Shown here: positions 48,228 through 57,542 of the stretch, piece by piece
How the letters are laid out: the number at the start of each line of letters is the position of its first letter
Numbering within the stretch: position 1 is the first letter of the stretch
NCBI RefSeq assembly: GCF_003007735.2
Contig: NZ_PXNQ02000001.1
Coordinates: 372,001-436,000 of the forward strand
From: Paracoccus methylarcula
GTDB taxonomy: Bacteria > Pseudomonadota > Alphaproteobacteria > Rhodobacterales > Rhodobacteraceae
Direction of reading: 5' to 3'
Length of the DNA: 64,000 nt
The notes under the pieces: generated by a model
Seen by the model: the letters and a program-made list of their open reading frames with translations, nothing else
What the model was told of the DNA's origin: nothing
The model's database searches: none
Program-made: the position numbers and the translations under genes

Positions 48228-50203
48228 ATGACGGAGCAGCACGCGCCCACGGGTGAGTTGCATTCCATTCCGGCGCTGCTGGCGCGGAATGCGGTCCGTT
48301 TCGGCGACAGGCCCGCCTATCGCGAGAAGGAATTCGGCATCTGGCAAAGCTGGAGCTGGACAGAGGCGGCCGAAGAGGTCCGCGCCCTGGCGCTCGGGCT
48401 TCTGGTTCTGGACCTTAAGCCCGGCGATTACGTCGCGATCATCGGACGCAACCGTCCAGCGCACTACTGGGGCATGATCGCGGCGCAGATGTGCGGCGCC
48501 ATTCCGGTGCCGCTCTATCAGGACGCGGTGGCCGAAGAGATGGCCTATGTGCTGGAACATTGCGGCGCGCGCTTCGTCCTCTGCGGAGACCAGGAGCAGG
48601 TCGATAAGGTCCTCGAGGTCGAGGAGACGGTGAAGGGGATCGAGCAGATCGTCTATACCGACAGGCGCGGCATGCGGAAATACGACCATTCCCGCATGAA
48701 CGCGCTGGCCGATGTGCAGCAAGAGGGGCGGGCGGCGGCAACGCGGTTGGGGCCTGAACTGGACAGCCGGATTGCCTGGCTGGATTACGACAGCACCTGC
48801 GTGATGCTTTATACGTCAGGTACGACCGGCAAGCCCAAGGGCGTGGTGCTGTCGAACCGCAACATCATCGAGACGGCAAAGAACAGCTGCGATTTCGATC
48901 GCCTGACGGAAGCCGAGGAGATCGTCGCCTATCTGCCGATGGCTTGGGTCGGCGATTTCATCTTTTCGATGGGGCAGGCGCTCTGGGCGGGCTTTACCGT
49001 GAACTGTCCCGAGGGCGCCCATACCATGATGACCGACATGCGCGAGATCGGGCCAAGCTATTTCTTCGCCCCGCCCCGCGTATTCGAGGGCCAGTTGACC
49101 ACGGTGATGATCCGGATGGAGGATGCGGGCCGGTTCAAGCGCTGGCTGTTCCATCGCTTCATGGCGGTGGCAAGGCGCGTCGGCCCGACGATCCTTGATG
49201 GCGAGCAGGTCGGTTTCGGCGACCGGCTGGCCTATGGGCTGGGCCATCTGCTGGTCTACGGACCGCTGAAAAACACCCTTGGCTACAGCCGTATCCGCGT
49301 GGCTATACCGCCGGCGAGGCGATCGGTCCCGAGATCTTCGACTTCTACCGCTCGCTCGGGATCAACCTGAAACAGCTTTACGGCCAGACCGAGGCCTCGG
49401 TCTTCATCACCCAGCAACCGGACGGGCAGGTGCGTTCCGATACGGTCGGCGTGCCTTCTCCCGGTGTCGAGGTGAAGATCGGCGACAATGGCGAGGTCTT
49501 CTATCGCAGCCCCGGCACCTTCGTCGAATATTACAAGAATCCCGACAGCACTGCCTCGACCAAGGACGCGGCAGGTTGGGTGGCCACGGGCGATGCCGGG
49601 TTCTTCGAGGAATCCACGGGCCATCTGCGCATCATCGACCGGGCCAAGGATGTCGGCAAGATGGCCGATGGCAGCATGTTCGCGCCCAAATATGTCGAGA
49701 ACAAGCTGAAATTCTATCCCAATATCCTCGAAGCCGTCGTGCTGGGGAACGGGCGCGACTATTGCACCGCGATGATCAATATCGACTTGAACGCCGTCGG
49801 CAACTGGGCCGAGCGGAACAATATCGCCTATGCCTCCTATCAGGAACTGGCCGGCCATCCACAGGTCTACGCGACCATCAAGGCCCATGTCGAAGAGGTC
49901 AACCGCTCGGTCGCCGGGGACGAGATGCTGTCGAACTGCCAGATCCATCGTTTCCTCGTGCTGCACAAGGAACTGGACCCGGATGACGGCGAGATGACCC
50001 GCACCCGCAAGGTCCGCCGTGCCGTCATCGGCGAGAAATTCGCCGATCTGGTGGATGCGCTCTATGACGGCTCGAACAGTATCTATACCGAGACCGAGGT
50101 CACTTACGAGGACGGCCGCAAGGGCAAGATCAAGGCGACGCTGAAGATCGAGGACGTGCAGGTCTTCGGTGCGGCGCAAGCGCAGAAGGTGGCGGCGCAA
50201 TGA
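48228..50203 (+). pseudogene. Long-chain-type acyl-CoA synthetase (AMP-binding), frameshifted by one base
   Basis: AMP-forming carboxylate-CoA ligase, expected 658 residues. The first part starts MTEQHAPTGELHSIPALLARN and contains the P-loop CVMLYTSGTTGKPKGVVLSN, then leaves frame near 49303 and stops at 49370. The second frame continues with TAGEAIGPEIFDFYRSLG, KQLYGQTEASVFITQQPDG, then STGHLRIIDRAKDVGKMADG, to 50203. One missing C (GTGGC[C]TATACC) explains it. It overlaps livG by four bases and is the first gene of the liv-type cluster. The substrate is probably a medium- or long-chain or aryl acid; not proven. Confidence 0.87.
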
Positions 50204-51012
50204 ACCAGCAGACGGAAATCACTGCCGATGGCCGCCAGATCGGCGGCACGCTGATGGAGATGAAGAACATCACCCTGCGCTTCGGCGGGGTCGAGGCGAT
50301 CAAGAATATCAGCTTCGACATCCGCGAGGGCGAGATCCGGGCGATCATCGGCCCCAATGGCGCGGGCAAGTCCTCGATGCTGAACGTGATCTCGGGCTTC
50401 TATGTCCCGCAGGAGGGCGAGGTCTGGTTCAAGGGTCAGCGCCGCGGACCGATGAAACCCTACCAGGTCGCGCGCCTCGGCATCGCCCGGACTTTCCAGA
50501 ACATCGCCCTGTTCGATGGCATGACCGTGCTGGACAATATCATGACCGGGCGGCTGAACCGGATGCGGGCCGGGTTCCTGTCGCAGGCCCTGTGGTGGGG
50601 CGCGGCCGAACGCGAGGAGATCGAGAACCGCGAGCGGGTCGAGCGCGTCATCGATTTCCTGGAAATCCAGAATATCCGCAAGACCCCGGTCGGCCGCCTG
50701 CCTTACGGGCTGAAAAAACGTGTCGAACTGGCCCGCGCGCTTGCCGCCGAGCCGCAGATCCTGCTGCTGGACGAACCGATGGCGGGAATGAATGTCGAGG
50801 AGAAGGAGGACATGTCCCGCTTCGTCCTCGACGTCAACGACGAGTTCGGCACCACCATTGCCCTGATCGAACATGACATGGGCGTGGTCATGGACCTGTC
50901 GGACCGGGTGGTGGTGATGGATTACGGCCGCAAGATCGGCGACGGCACGCCCGACGAGGTGCGCAACAACCAGGAGGTCATCGATGCCTATCTGGGGGTG
51001 GCCCATGACTGA
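50200..51012 (+). CDS. livG: LivG-type ABC transporter ATP-binding protein
   Basis: ATPase of a branched-chain amino-acid-type importer, 270 residues. Walker A is GPNGAGKSS, Q-loop FQNIALFDGM, and Walker B ILLLDEPMAGM with a family-typical LPYGLKKRVELARA in place of the strict signature. The C-terminus YLGVAHD is LivG-like. The ATG overlaps the acyl-CoA synthetase stop by four bases. Confidence 0.92.
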   Translation: MNQQTEITADGRQIGGTLMEMKNITLRFGGVEAIKNISFDIREGEIRAIIGPNGAGKSSMLNVISGFYVPQEGEVWFKGQRRGPMKPYQVARLGIARTFQNIALFDGMTVLDNIMTGRLNRMRAGFLSQALWWGAAEREEIENRERVERVIDFLEIQNIRKTPVGRLPYGLKKRVELARALAAEPQILLLDEPMAGMNVEEKEDMSRFVLDVNDEFGTTIALIEHDMGVVMDLSDRVVVMDYGRKIGDGTPDEVRNNQEVIDAYLGVAHD

Positions 51013-51036
51013 TCTATGCCCATGGGAGGCAACCTG

Positions 51037-52020
51037 ATGGACCAGATGTTTTTCGCCGCCGAAGTGCTCCTGAACGGGCTCATGACCGGGGTCATGTATG
51101 CGCTGGTCGCGCTTGGCTTCGTTCTGATCTTCAAGGCCTCGGGCGTGTTCAACTATGCGCAGGGCGTGCTGGCGCTGTTCGCGGCGCTGACATTGGTCGG
51201 CATCCAGCAGGGACAGGTGCCCTTCGCCCATATGATCAATGCCATGTTCGGGACACATATCGAGCATTTCGGCTGGACCGTGCCGTCGGTGCTGGCGATC
51301 CTCCTGACCGGCGCGGTGATGGTGCTGCTGGCCTTCCTGATCGAGAAACTGGTGCTTCAGCATCTGATCGGACAGGCGCCCATCATCCTTTTCATGGCGA
51401 CGATCGGGCTGGCCTATTTCCTCGAAGGGCTGGGCGACGTGATGTGGGGAGCCGATATCAAGAACCTGGATGTCGGGCTGCCGCAGGGGATCTCGGAAAC
51501 CATCGAGACCGCCACGGCGGAATGGTTCGGCTACGGCTTCTTCATCGACCGTCTGGATATCTGGGCGACCCTGATCGCCGCCTTGCTGGTGGCCGCCCTT
51601 GTCGGTTTTGCGCAATATACCAAGCAGGGCCGCGCCATGCGGGCGGTTGCCGATGACCATCAGGCGGCGCTGTCGGTGGGCATCTCGCTGCGTTTCATCT
51701 GGGTCATGGTCTGGTCAATCGCGGGTTTCGTGGCGCTGGTCGCGGGTGTCATGTGGGGCACCAAGTCGGGCGTACAGTTCAGCCTCTCGCTGATCGCGCT
51801 CAAGGCGCTGCCGGTGCTGATGCTGGGCGGCTTCACATCGATCCCCGGCGCCATCGTCGGCGGGCTGGTCATCGGCGTAGGCGAGAAGCTGTTCGAGTTC
51901 TTCGTCGGCCCGATGATCGGCGGCGCGACCGAGAACTGGTTCGCTTATGTGCTGGCGCTGCTCTTCCTGGTGTTCCGCCCGCAAGGGCTGTTCGGCGAGC
52001 GGATCATCGAGAGGGTCTGA
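51037..52020 (+). CDS. livH: LivH-type ABC transporter permease
   Basis: Inner-membrane permease, 327 residues from ATG 51037 (MDQMFFAAEVLLNGLMTGVM), following GGGAGG. Eight or so helices and the conserved AVADDHQAALSVGISLRFI coupling region are seen, along with SIPGAIVGGLVIGVGE near the C-terminus. Substrate class is not deducible; many LivH proteins carry amino acids, but in CoA-ligase clusters they may carry aromatic or aliphatic acids. Confidence 0.92.
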   Translation: MDQMFFAAEVLLNGLMTGVMYALVALGFVLIFKASGVFNYAQGVLALFAALTLVGIQQGQVPFAHMINAMFGTHIEHFGWTVPSVLAILLTGAVMVLLAFLIEKLVLQHLIGQAPIILFMATIGLAYFLEGLGDVMWGADIKNLDVGLPQGISETIETATAEWFGYGFFIDRLDIWATLIAALLVAALVGFAQYTKQGRAMRAVADDHQAALSVGISLRFIWVMVWSIAGFVALVAGVMWGTKSGVQFSLSLIALKALPVLMLGGFTSIPGAIVGGLVIGVGEKLFEFFVGPMIGGATENWFAYVLALLFLVFRPQGLFGERIIERV

Positions 52021-52037
52021 TGATGGAGCGATTTCAT

Positions 52038-52069
52038 GCCTCCGGCGGGGATATTTGCATGAAGAAGAG
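52038..52069 (+). repeat. 3'-end repeat element, copy C
   Basis: CCTCCGGCGGGGATATTTGC then ATGAAGAAGAGGG, 17 bases after the livH stop and in the same orientation. It pairs with inverted copy D to form a long imperfect hairpin inside the liv operon. Confidence 0.8.
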
Positions 52070-52080
52070 GGATTTCGCGT

Positions 52081-52109
52081 TTCTTCTTCACGGAAATATC
52101 CCGCGGGGG
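52081..52109 (-). repeat. 3'-end repeat element, inverted copy D
   Basis: Plus-strand TTCTTCTTCACGGAAATATC then CCGCGGGGG, the reverse complement of the shared element. It faces copy C across 11 bases. A GCGGGGGC/GCCCCCGC hairpin directly adjoins it at 52111-52131. Confidence 0.8.
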
Positions 52110-52110
52110 T

Positions 52111-52131
52111 GCGGGGGCGCGAAGCCCCCGC
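52111..52131. terminator. GC hairpin before livM
   Basis: GCGGGGGC pairs with GCCCCCGC around GCGAA. No T-tract follows on either strand. It is probably a structural part of the composite repeat rather than a complete terminator, since livM follows. Confidence 0.45.
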
Positions 52132-52158
52132 GGCAAGGCATAGAAGAGGAGCGCCGCG

Positions 52159-53235
52159 ATGCTGTATCGTGAGGCAGGCGATTTCAAGACCAGCTACCGT
52201 GATGACGGGCAGACATTCCCGATCCGGCTGGACCGGTGGGCTTATTACGCGGCACTTGCGGTGGCCTTCCTGATCGTGCCGTTCATCATTAACGACTATT
52301 GGGCGAATGCGGTGTTCGTGCCCTTCCTGATTTACGCCATCGCGGCATTGGGGCTGAATATCCTGACCGGCTATGCCGGGCAGGTCAGCCTGGGGACCGG
52401 GGGATTCATGGCGGTCGGCGCCTATGCCGTCTACAAGCTGATGACCTCTTTCCCCGAGATCAACATCGTCATCCACATCCTGCTGGCCGGCGGAATCACC
52501 GCGATCGTGGGAATGCTGTTCGGGCTGCCCTCGCTGCGGATCAAGGGGTTCTACCTGGCCGTCGCCACGCTGGCCGCGCAGTTCTTTCTTGTCTGGCTCT
52601 TCAACAAGGTGCCGTGGTTCTACAATTACTCGGCCTCGGGCCAGATCAATGCGCCCGAGCGCACGATCCTCGGCTTTGCCGTCACCGGCCCGGCCACCAG
52701 CGCCCCGGCGAAATACCTGATCTGCCTGGTCTTCGCCTTTGCCCTCGCATGGGTGGCGCGGAACCTGACGCGTGGCATGTCGGGGCGTAAATGGATGGCG
52801 ATCCGGGACATGGATATCGCCGCCGAGATCATCGGGGTGAACCCGCTGACCGCCAAGCTGTCGGCCTTTGCCGTGTCCAGTTTCTTTGTCGGTATTGCCG
52901 GCGCGCTGTTGTTCTCGGTCTACCTGGGCGCAGCGGAGGTGGGCGAGGCCTTCGGGATCAACAAGAGCTTCCTGGTCCTGTTCATGATCATCATCGGCGG
53001 GCTCGGCAGCATCTTCGGCAGCTTCGCGGGAGCGGCCTTCATGGTGCTGTTGCCGGTCCTGCTGAAAAACCTGCTGGTGGGTGGTTTGGGCTGGCCTACC
53101 GATCTGGCCGCCCATATCGAGTTGATGATCGTCGGTGCGCTGATCGTGTTCTTCCTGATCGCCGAGCCGCATGGCCTGGCGCGGCTTTGGGCGCTGACCA
53201 AGGAAAAGCTGCGGCTCTGGCCGTTCCCGCACTGA
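52159..53235 (+). CDS. livM: LivM-type ABC transporter permease
   Basis: Second permease, 358 residues. The N-terminus is a short cytoplasmic region, then helices beginning WAYYAALAVAFLIVPFI. The conserved NILTGYAGQVSLGTGGFMAVGAY and WMAIRDMDIAAEIIGVNPL segments are typical of LivM. An AGAGGAGCGCCGCG site precedes the ATG. It follows livH after a 138-base gap containing repeat copies. Confidence 0.92.
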   Translation: MLYREAGDFKTSYRDDGQTFPIRLDRWAYYAALAVAFLIVPFIINDYWANAVFVPFLIYAIAALGLNILTGYAGQVSLGTGGFMAVGAYAVYKLMTSFPEINIVIHILLAGGITAIVGMLFGLPSLRIKGFYLAVATLAAQFFLVWLFNKVPWFYNYSASGQINAPERTILGFAVTGPATSAPAKYLICLVFAFALAWVARNLTRGMSGRKWMAIRDMDIAAEIIGVNPLTAKLSAFAVSSFFVGIAGALLFSVYLGAAEVGEAFGINKSFLVLFMIIIGGLGSIFGSFAGAAFMVLLPVLLKNLLVGGLGWPTDLAAHIELMIVGALIVFFLIAEPHGLARLWALTKEKLRLWPFPH

Positions 53236-53293
53236 TTTCAAATGAAACGGCCGGAGAGCCGGCAATGTTCAACTTTCTGGGGAGGAGACCCGA

Positions 53294-54577
53294 ATGAAAC
53301 CGAAACTCACAGCACTTGTTGTAGCCGGGATGATGGCGGCGGCACCCGCAATGGCCGACCTTGTGGTGCCGAACATGTCCTATCGCACCGGGGCCTACGG
53401 TGCCAACGGCACGCAGTATGCCGATGGTTTCAACGATTATTTCACGCTGCTGAACGAGCGCGACGGCGGCATCGGCGGCGAGAAGATCCAGGTGCCCGAA
53501 TGCGAGACGGCCTATAATACCGAGAAAGGGGTCGAATGCTACGAGGCGACCAAGGACACCGGCGCGCTGATCTATAACCCGCTGTCCACCGGCATCACCT
53601 ACCAGCTGATCCCGAAGGTCGCGGTGGACAAGAAGGTGCTGTATACGCCGGGTTACGGACGGACCTCGGGCAAGAACGGCAAGGTGTTCGAATGGGTCTT
53701 CAACGCGCCTGCGAATTACTGGGACGGTGCCTCGGTTGCGATCAAATATCTGCTGGACGAGAACGGCGGCGATCTGAGCGGCAAGAAGATCGCGCTGGTC
53801 TATCATAACTCGGCCTATGGCAAGGAACCGATCCGGACCTTGCAGGGACTCGCCGAGAAACACGGTTTCAGCCTGTCCGAGATCCCGATCGACGCGCCGG
53901 GGCAGGAACAGAAAAGTCAATGGCTGCAGATCCGCCGGGATCGTCCCGATTACGTCATCATGTATGGATGGGGCGTGATGAACCAGGCCGCGATCCAGGA
54001 GGCCGCCAATATCCGTTTTCCGATGGAGAATTTCATCGGCATCTGGTGGTCTGGTTCCGAGGTCGATGTGATGCCGGTCGGAGCCAAGGCCGATGGTTAC
54101 AAGGCGCTGACCTTCCATGGTGTCGGCAAGGATTACCCGGTTTACGACGAGTTGCAGGAATATGTGATCGATCCGGGCAAGGCGTCGCAGGGCGGCGAAC
54201 ATGTCGGCTCGGTGCTGTATTCGCGGGGAATGTATGCGGCGCTGGTAATTTCCGAGGCGATCCGCAAGGCGCAGGAACTGGCCGGGGTGTCGGAGATCAC
54301 TCCCGAGCAGTTGCGTGACGGCTTCGAACAGCTCGATATAACTCCCGAGCGGCTGGAGGAGCTGGGGCTTCCCGATTTCGGACCCGAGATCAAGCTGAGC
54401 TGTGACAACCATGGCGGCAGCGGCATGGCCCGCATGCAGCAATGGGATGCCGAGGCGAAGGCATGGAACCTGATTTCGGAGTTCACCGAGCCGGATCAGG
54501 AGATCATCGCTCCGCTGATCGCCGAGGACAGCGAAGCCTATGCCAAGGAAGCCGGGATCACCCCGCGCGACTGCTGA
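53294..54577 (+). CDS. livK: LivK-type periplasmic substrate-binding protein
   Basis: Receptor of the importer, 427 residues. A signal peptide (MKPKLTALVVAGMMAAAPAMA, cleaved before DLVV) precedes a type I periplasmic-binding fold with TGAYGANGTQYADGFNDYF and KIALVYHNSAYGKEPIRT. Length exceeds that of E. coli LivK, consistent with the alphaproteobacterial aromatic-acid/CoA-ligase-linked subfamily. A GGGGAGGAG site precedes the ATG. A long perfect hairpin follows the stop. Confidence 0.9.
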   Translation: MKPKLTALVVAGMMAAAPAMADLVVPNMSYRTGAYGANGTQYADGFNDYFTLLNERDGGIGGEKIQVPECETAYNTEKGVECYEATKDTGALIYNPLSTGITYQLIPKVAVDKKVLYTPGYGRTSGKNGKVFEWVFNAPANYWDGASVAIKYLLDENGGDLSGKKIALVYHNSAYGKEPIRTLQGLAEKHGFSLSEIPIDAPGQEQKSQWLQIRRDRPDYVIMYGWGVMNQAAIQEAANIRFPMENFIGIWWSGSEVDVMPVGAKADGYKALTFHGVGKDYPVYDELQEYVIDPGKASQGGEHVGSVLYSRGMYAALVISEAIRKAQELAGVSEITPEQLRDGFEQLDITPERLEELGLPDFGPEIKLSCDNHGGSGMARMQQWDAEAKAWNLISEFTEPDQEIIAPLIAEDSEAYAKEAGITPRDC

Positions 54578-54584
54578 TGCCAAT

Positions 54585-54609
54585 CCCGGCGGCGGTTACC
54601 GCCGCCGGG
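54585..54609 (+). terminator. 11-bp hairpin between livK and livF
   Basis: CCCGGCGGCGG pairs perfectly with CCGCCGCCGGG around a TTA loop, eight bases after the livK stop and 21 before the livF ATG. No T-tract follows, so mRNA stabilisation or partial attenuation is more likely than full termination. Confidence 0.65.
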
Positions 54610-54629
54610 CCGAATCGTGGAGAACCGCC

Positions 54630-55451
54630 ATGTTTGACGCCGAAAACAGTGAAACCCTGCTGGAAGTCAACAATATCGAGGTGATCTATAACCATGTCAT
54701 CCTGGTATTGAAGGGTGTCAGCCTGGCGGTGCCCAAGGGTGGGATCACCGCACTGCTGGGCGGAAACGGGGCCGGCAAGACGACCACGCTGAAGGCGATC
54801 TCGAACCTGCTCGCCAGCGAGCGGGGCGAGGTCACCAAGGGCAGCATCCTTTATCGCGGTGAAAAGGTCGCAGCCCGCAATCCCGCCGAACTGGTGACCA
54901 GGGGTGTTATCCAGGTGATGGAGGGGCGGCATTGCTTCGAGCACCTGACCGTCGAGGAAAACCTTCTGACCGGCGCCTATACCCGCCGTGACGGGGCTGC
55001 GGCCATCAAGCGTGACCTCGAGATGGTCTATGAATATTTCCCGCGCCTGCGCGAGCGGCGGAAATCGCAGGCCGGTTATACCTCGGGCGGGGAACAGCAG
55101 ATGACGGCGATGGGGCGCGCGCTGATGTCCCGCCCCGAGATGATCCTGCTGGATGAGCCCTCGATGGGACTGGCCCCGCAACTGGTCGAGCAGATTTTCG
55201 AGATCGTGAAGGCGGTGAACGAGGGCGAAGGGGTGACCTTCCTGCTGGCCGAGCAGAACACCAATGTCGCCCTGCGATACGCGCATTACGGCTATATCCT
55301 TGAAAATGGCCGGGTGGTGATGGACGGCCCCGCCGCCGCATTGCGGGAAAATCCCGATGTGAAGGAATTCTACCTGGGCATGTCGGACGAGGGCCGCAAA
55401 TCCTTCCGCGACGTGCGAAGCTATCGCCGCCGCAAACGCTGGCTGGCCTGA
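54630..55451 (+). CDS. livF: LivF-type ABC transporter ATP-binding protein
   Basis: Second ATPase, 273 residues from ATG 54630 (MFDAENSETLLEVNNIEVIY). Walker A is GGNGAGKTT, signature TSGGEQQMTAMGRAL, Walker B MILLDEPSMGL and the C-terminal EFYLGMSDEGRKSFRD resemble LivF. An in-frame extension to 54540 overlaps livK and the hairpin and is rejected. Confidence 0.92.
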   Translation: MFDAENSETLLEVNNIEVIYNHVILVLKGVSLAVPKGGITALLGGNGAGKTTTLKAISNLLASERGEVTKGSILYRGEKVAARNPAELVTRGVIQVMEGRHCFEHLTVEENLLTGAYTRRDGAAAIKRDLEMVYEYFPRLRERRKSQAGYTSGGEQQMTAMGRALMSRPEMILLDEPSMGLAPQLVEQIFEIVKAVNEGEGVTFLLAEQNTNVALRYAHYGYILENGRVVMDGPAAALRENPDVKEFYLGMSDEGRKSFRDVRSYRRRKRWLA

Positions 55452-55460
55452 GGAGCGATT

Positions 55461-56681
55461 ATGACCGGCTATTATGATGATCTGGAAACCCGCGATCCCG
55501 GGACGCGGGAGGCCGCGCTGGCCGAGGCTTTGCCGCTCGTGATCGCGCGTGCCAAGACCGCTCCCGCCCTGGCGCGGCTTCTGCGCGATATCGAGCCGGA
55601 GGATATCGCCGATCCTGCCGCCCTCGCACGGCTGCCGGTGATCCGGAAGGCTGAACTTTCCGAGGCGCAGAAGAAATCTCCGCCTTTTGGGGGGTATACT
55701 ACCCGGCCCGCCAATGAGTTCGATCAGATTTTCCAAAGTCCCGGTCCGATCTATGAACCGGGCCGGCATTCCGGGGACTGGTGGCGATTGGGCCGGTTCC
55801 TGCATGCGTCGGGGGTCGGACCCGGCGATATCGTGCAGAATTGTTTCGGATATCACCTGACACCTGCCGGGATGATGTTCGAATCCGGGGCGCGGGCCGT
55901 GGATGCCGCCGTGCTGCCTGCCGGCACCGGCCAGACCGATCTGCAGGTATCTGCCGCTGTCGATATCGGCACGACCTGCTATGCGGGCACTCCGGATTTC
56001 CTGAAGGTCATCCTTGAGCGCGCGGACGAGATGGGCAAACGCCTGTCGATAACCAGGGCCGTTGTCGGAGGGGGGGCCTTGTTCCCTTCCTTGCGGCAGG
56101 GCTATGCGGATCGCGGAATCGTCACGCGGCAATGCTATGCCACAGCCGATCTGGGCAATATCGCCTATGAAAGCGATGCGCTTGACGGCATGATCGTCGA
56201 TGAGGGCGTGATCGTCGAGATCGTCCGTCCCGGCACCGGCGATCCGGTTCCCGCAGGAGAGGTGGGGGAGGTCGTAGTGACGACGCTGAACCCCGATTAT
56301 CCGCTGCTGCGTTTTGCCACCGGGGATCTGTCGGCTGTGATGCCGGGCCTCTCGCCCTGCGGCCGAACCAATATGCGCATCAGGGGATGGCTGGGCCGTG
56401 CCGATCAGACCACGAAGATCAAGGGGATGTTCGTGCGCCCCGAACAGGTGGCGGCCTTCATGGCCCGCCACCCCGAGATCGTCCGCGCCCGCGTGATCGC
56501 CGAACGCGACGGAGAGCGGGATGTGATGACCGTGCAGGTTGAATCGCTGGCCGATTCCTCCGAGGCCTATGCGGCTTCAGTCGTGGATATGCTGAAGCTC
56601 AGGGGGCGGGTCGAGATCGTGCCGCCGGGGAGCTTGCCCAATGATGGCAAGGTGATCGAGGACAGGCGCAGTTATAAGTGA
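55461..56681 (+). CDS. PaaK-like AMP-binding family protein lacking a canonical P-loop
   Basis: Phenylacetate-CoA ligase-like protein, 406 residues from ATG 55461, nine bases after livF. The N-terminal block (PVIRKAELSEAQKKSPPFGGY), GGGALFPSLRQGY, TRQCYATADLGNIAYE, LLRFATGDLSAV and TKIKGMFVRPEQV are typical of the family. The usual SSGTTG-type P-loop is replaced by QSPGPIYEPGRHSGDWW, so ordinary ATP-dependent ligase activity is uncertain. This altered form recurs, from memory, in similar liv clusters. It may act on substrates taken up by the adjacent transporter. Confidence 0.75.
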   Translation: MTGYYDDLETRDPGTREAALAEALPLVIARAKTAPALARLLRDIEPEDIADPAALARLPVIRKAELSEAQKKSPPFGGYTTRPANEFDQIFQSPGPIYEPGRHSGDWWRLGRFLHASGVGPGDIVQNCFGYHLTPAGMMFESGARAVDAAVLPAGTGQTDLQVSAAVDIGTTCYAGTPDFLKVILERADEMGKRLSITRAVVGGGALFPSLRQGYADRGIVTRQCYATADLGNIAYESDALDGMIVDEGVIVEIVRPGTGDPVPAGEVGEVVVTTLNPDYPLLRFATGDLSAVMPGLSPCGRTNMRIRGWLGRADQTTKIKGMFVRPEQVAAFMARHPEIVRARVIAERDGERDVMTVQVESLADSSEAYAASVVDMLKLRGRVEIVPPGSLPNDGKVIEDRRSYK

Positions 56682-56777
56682 AGAAATCTTTAAATATTCG
56701 TATTTGAGCGGTTAACTTGTCTTAGTGGCATGTTGCCCGGATGTTCTCGTTGATGAAACATTGATCCGGGTGGCGAA

Positions 56778-57542
56778 ATGGCGGCGAACAAGGGGTCCGC
56801 AGGGGCCGTACTTATTATCAAGCGCGATGTCGGGGGCGGCGAAGCCGGGCATCATGGTGGTGCATGGAAAGTGGCCTATGCGGATTTCGTCACCGCGATG
56901 ATGGCCTTTTTCCTGCTGATGTGGCTGCTGAACGCCACAACCGAACAGCAAAGATCCGGCCTCGCCGACTACTTCAACCCGACGATCGTCCACAAATCCG
57001 GAGCGGATGGCGACGATATCGAGATAGGCGTCCGGCATGCGATCACTGAAAACCTTCCTGATTCGGAAAAGGCCGGCGATTTCGAACAGGTGGCCAAGCA
57101 GGTTCAGGACGCATTGACCGGGACCGGGGCCGAGTCCATGCAGATGAGCAATCTCCTTCGTCATGTCGTGACACGGATGACGGATGAAGGGCTGGTGATC
57201 GAGGTAACCGACCTGACGGACGAGCCCCTGTTCGTCGATGACACGGCCCAGGCTCGGCCTGTCCTGAAGGATCTGGCTTCGTTGCTGGCACGTGTCCTGA
57301 AAGGGACCCGGAACGATCTGGCAATATCCGGCCATGTCCGTGCCTATCCGGAAACCCTGGTCTCCTCGCCGGTATGGGCGCTGTCGGACGCACGGGCACA
57401 TACGATGCGTAACCTGCTTGATCAGGCGGGATTGCCGGACCGGCGCGTGCAACGGGTCACGGGCTATGCGGATCGCAAGAACCGTGAAGGCAATCCGATG
57501 GCGCCTGCCAATAACCGCATTGAAGTGATTTTATTGAGATAA
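56778..57542 (+). CDS. motB: Flagellar motor stator protein MotB
   Basis: Stator component of the proton-driven flagellar motor, 254 residues. After a cytoplasmic N-terminus, one membrane helix holds the proton-binding Asp36 in YADFVTAMMAFFLLMWLL. A C-terminal OmpA-like peptidoglycan-binding domain (ISGHVRAYPE, then RVTGYADRKNREGNPMAPANNRIEV) follows. motA is not adjacent. It is the first gene of the local flagellar block. Confidence 0.92.
   Translation: MAANKGSAGAVLIIKRDVGGGEAGHHGGAWKVAYADFVTAMMAFFLLMWLLNATTEQQRSGLADYFNPTIVHKSGADGDDIEIGVRHAITENLPDSEKAGDFEQVAKQVQDALTGTGAESMQMSNLLRHVVTRMTDEGLVIEVTDLTDEPLFVDDTAQARPVLKDLASLLARVLKGTRNDLAISGHVRAYPETLVSSPVWALSDARAHTMRNLLDQAGLPDRRVQRVTGYADRKNREGNPMAPANNRIEVILLR

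Noticed and set aside
54558..56471. 637-codon minus-strand frame opposite livF and the PaaK-like gene
   Set aside because: No similarity and antisense to two well-supported genes.
56700..56760. TGGCAT...TTGC resembling a sigma-54 promoter before motB
   Set aside because: Spacing between the -24 and -12 elements is wrong.
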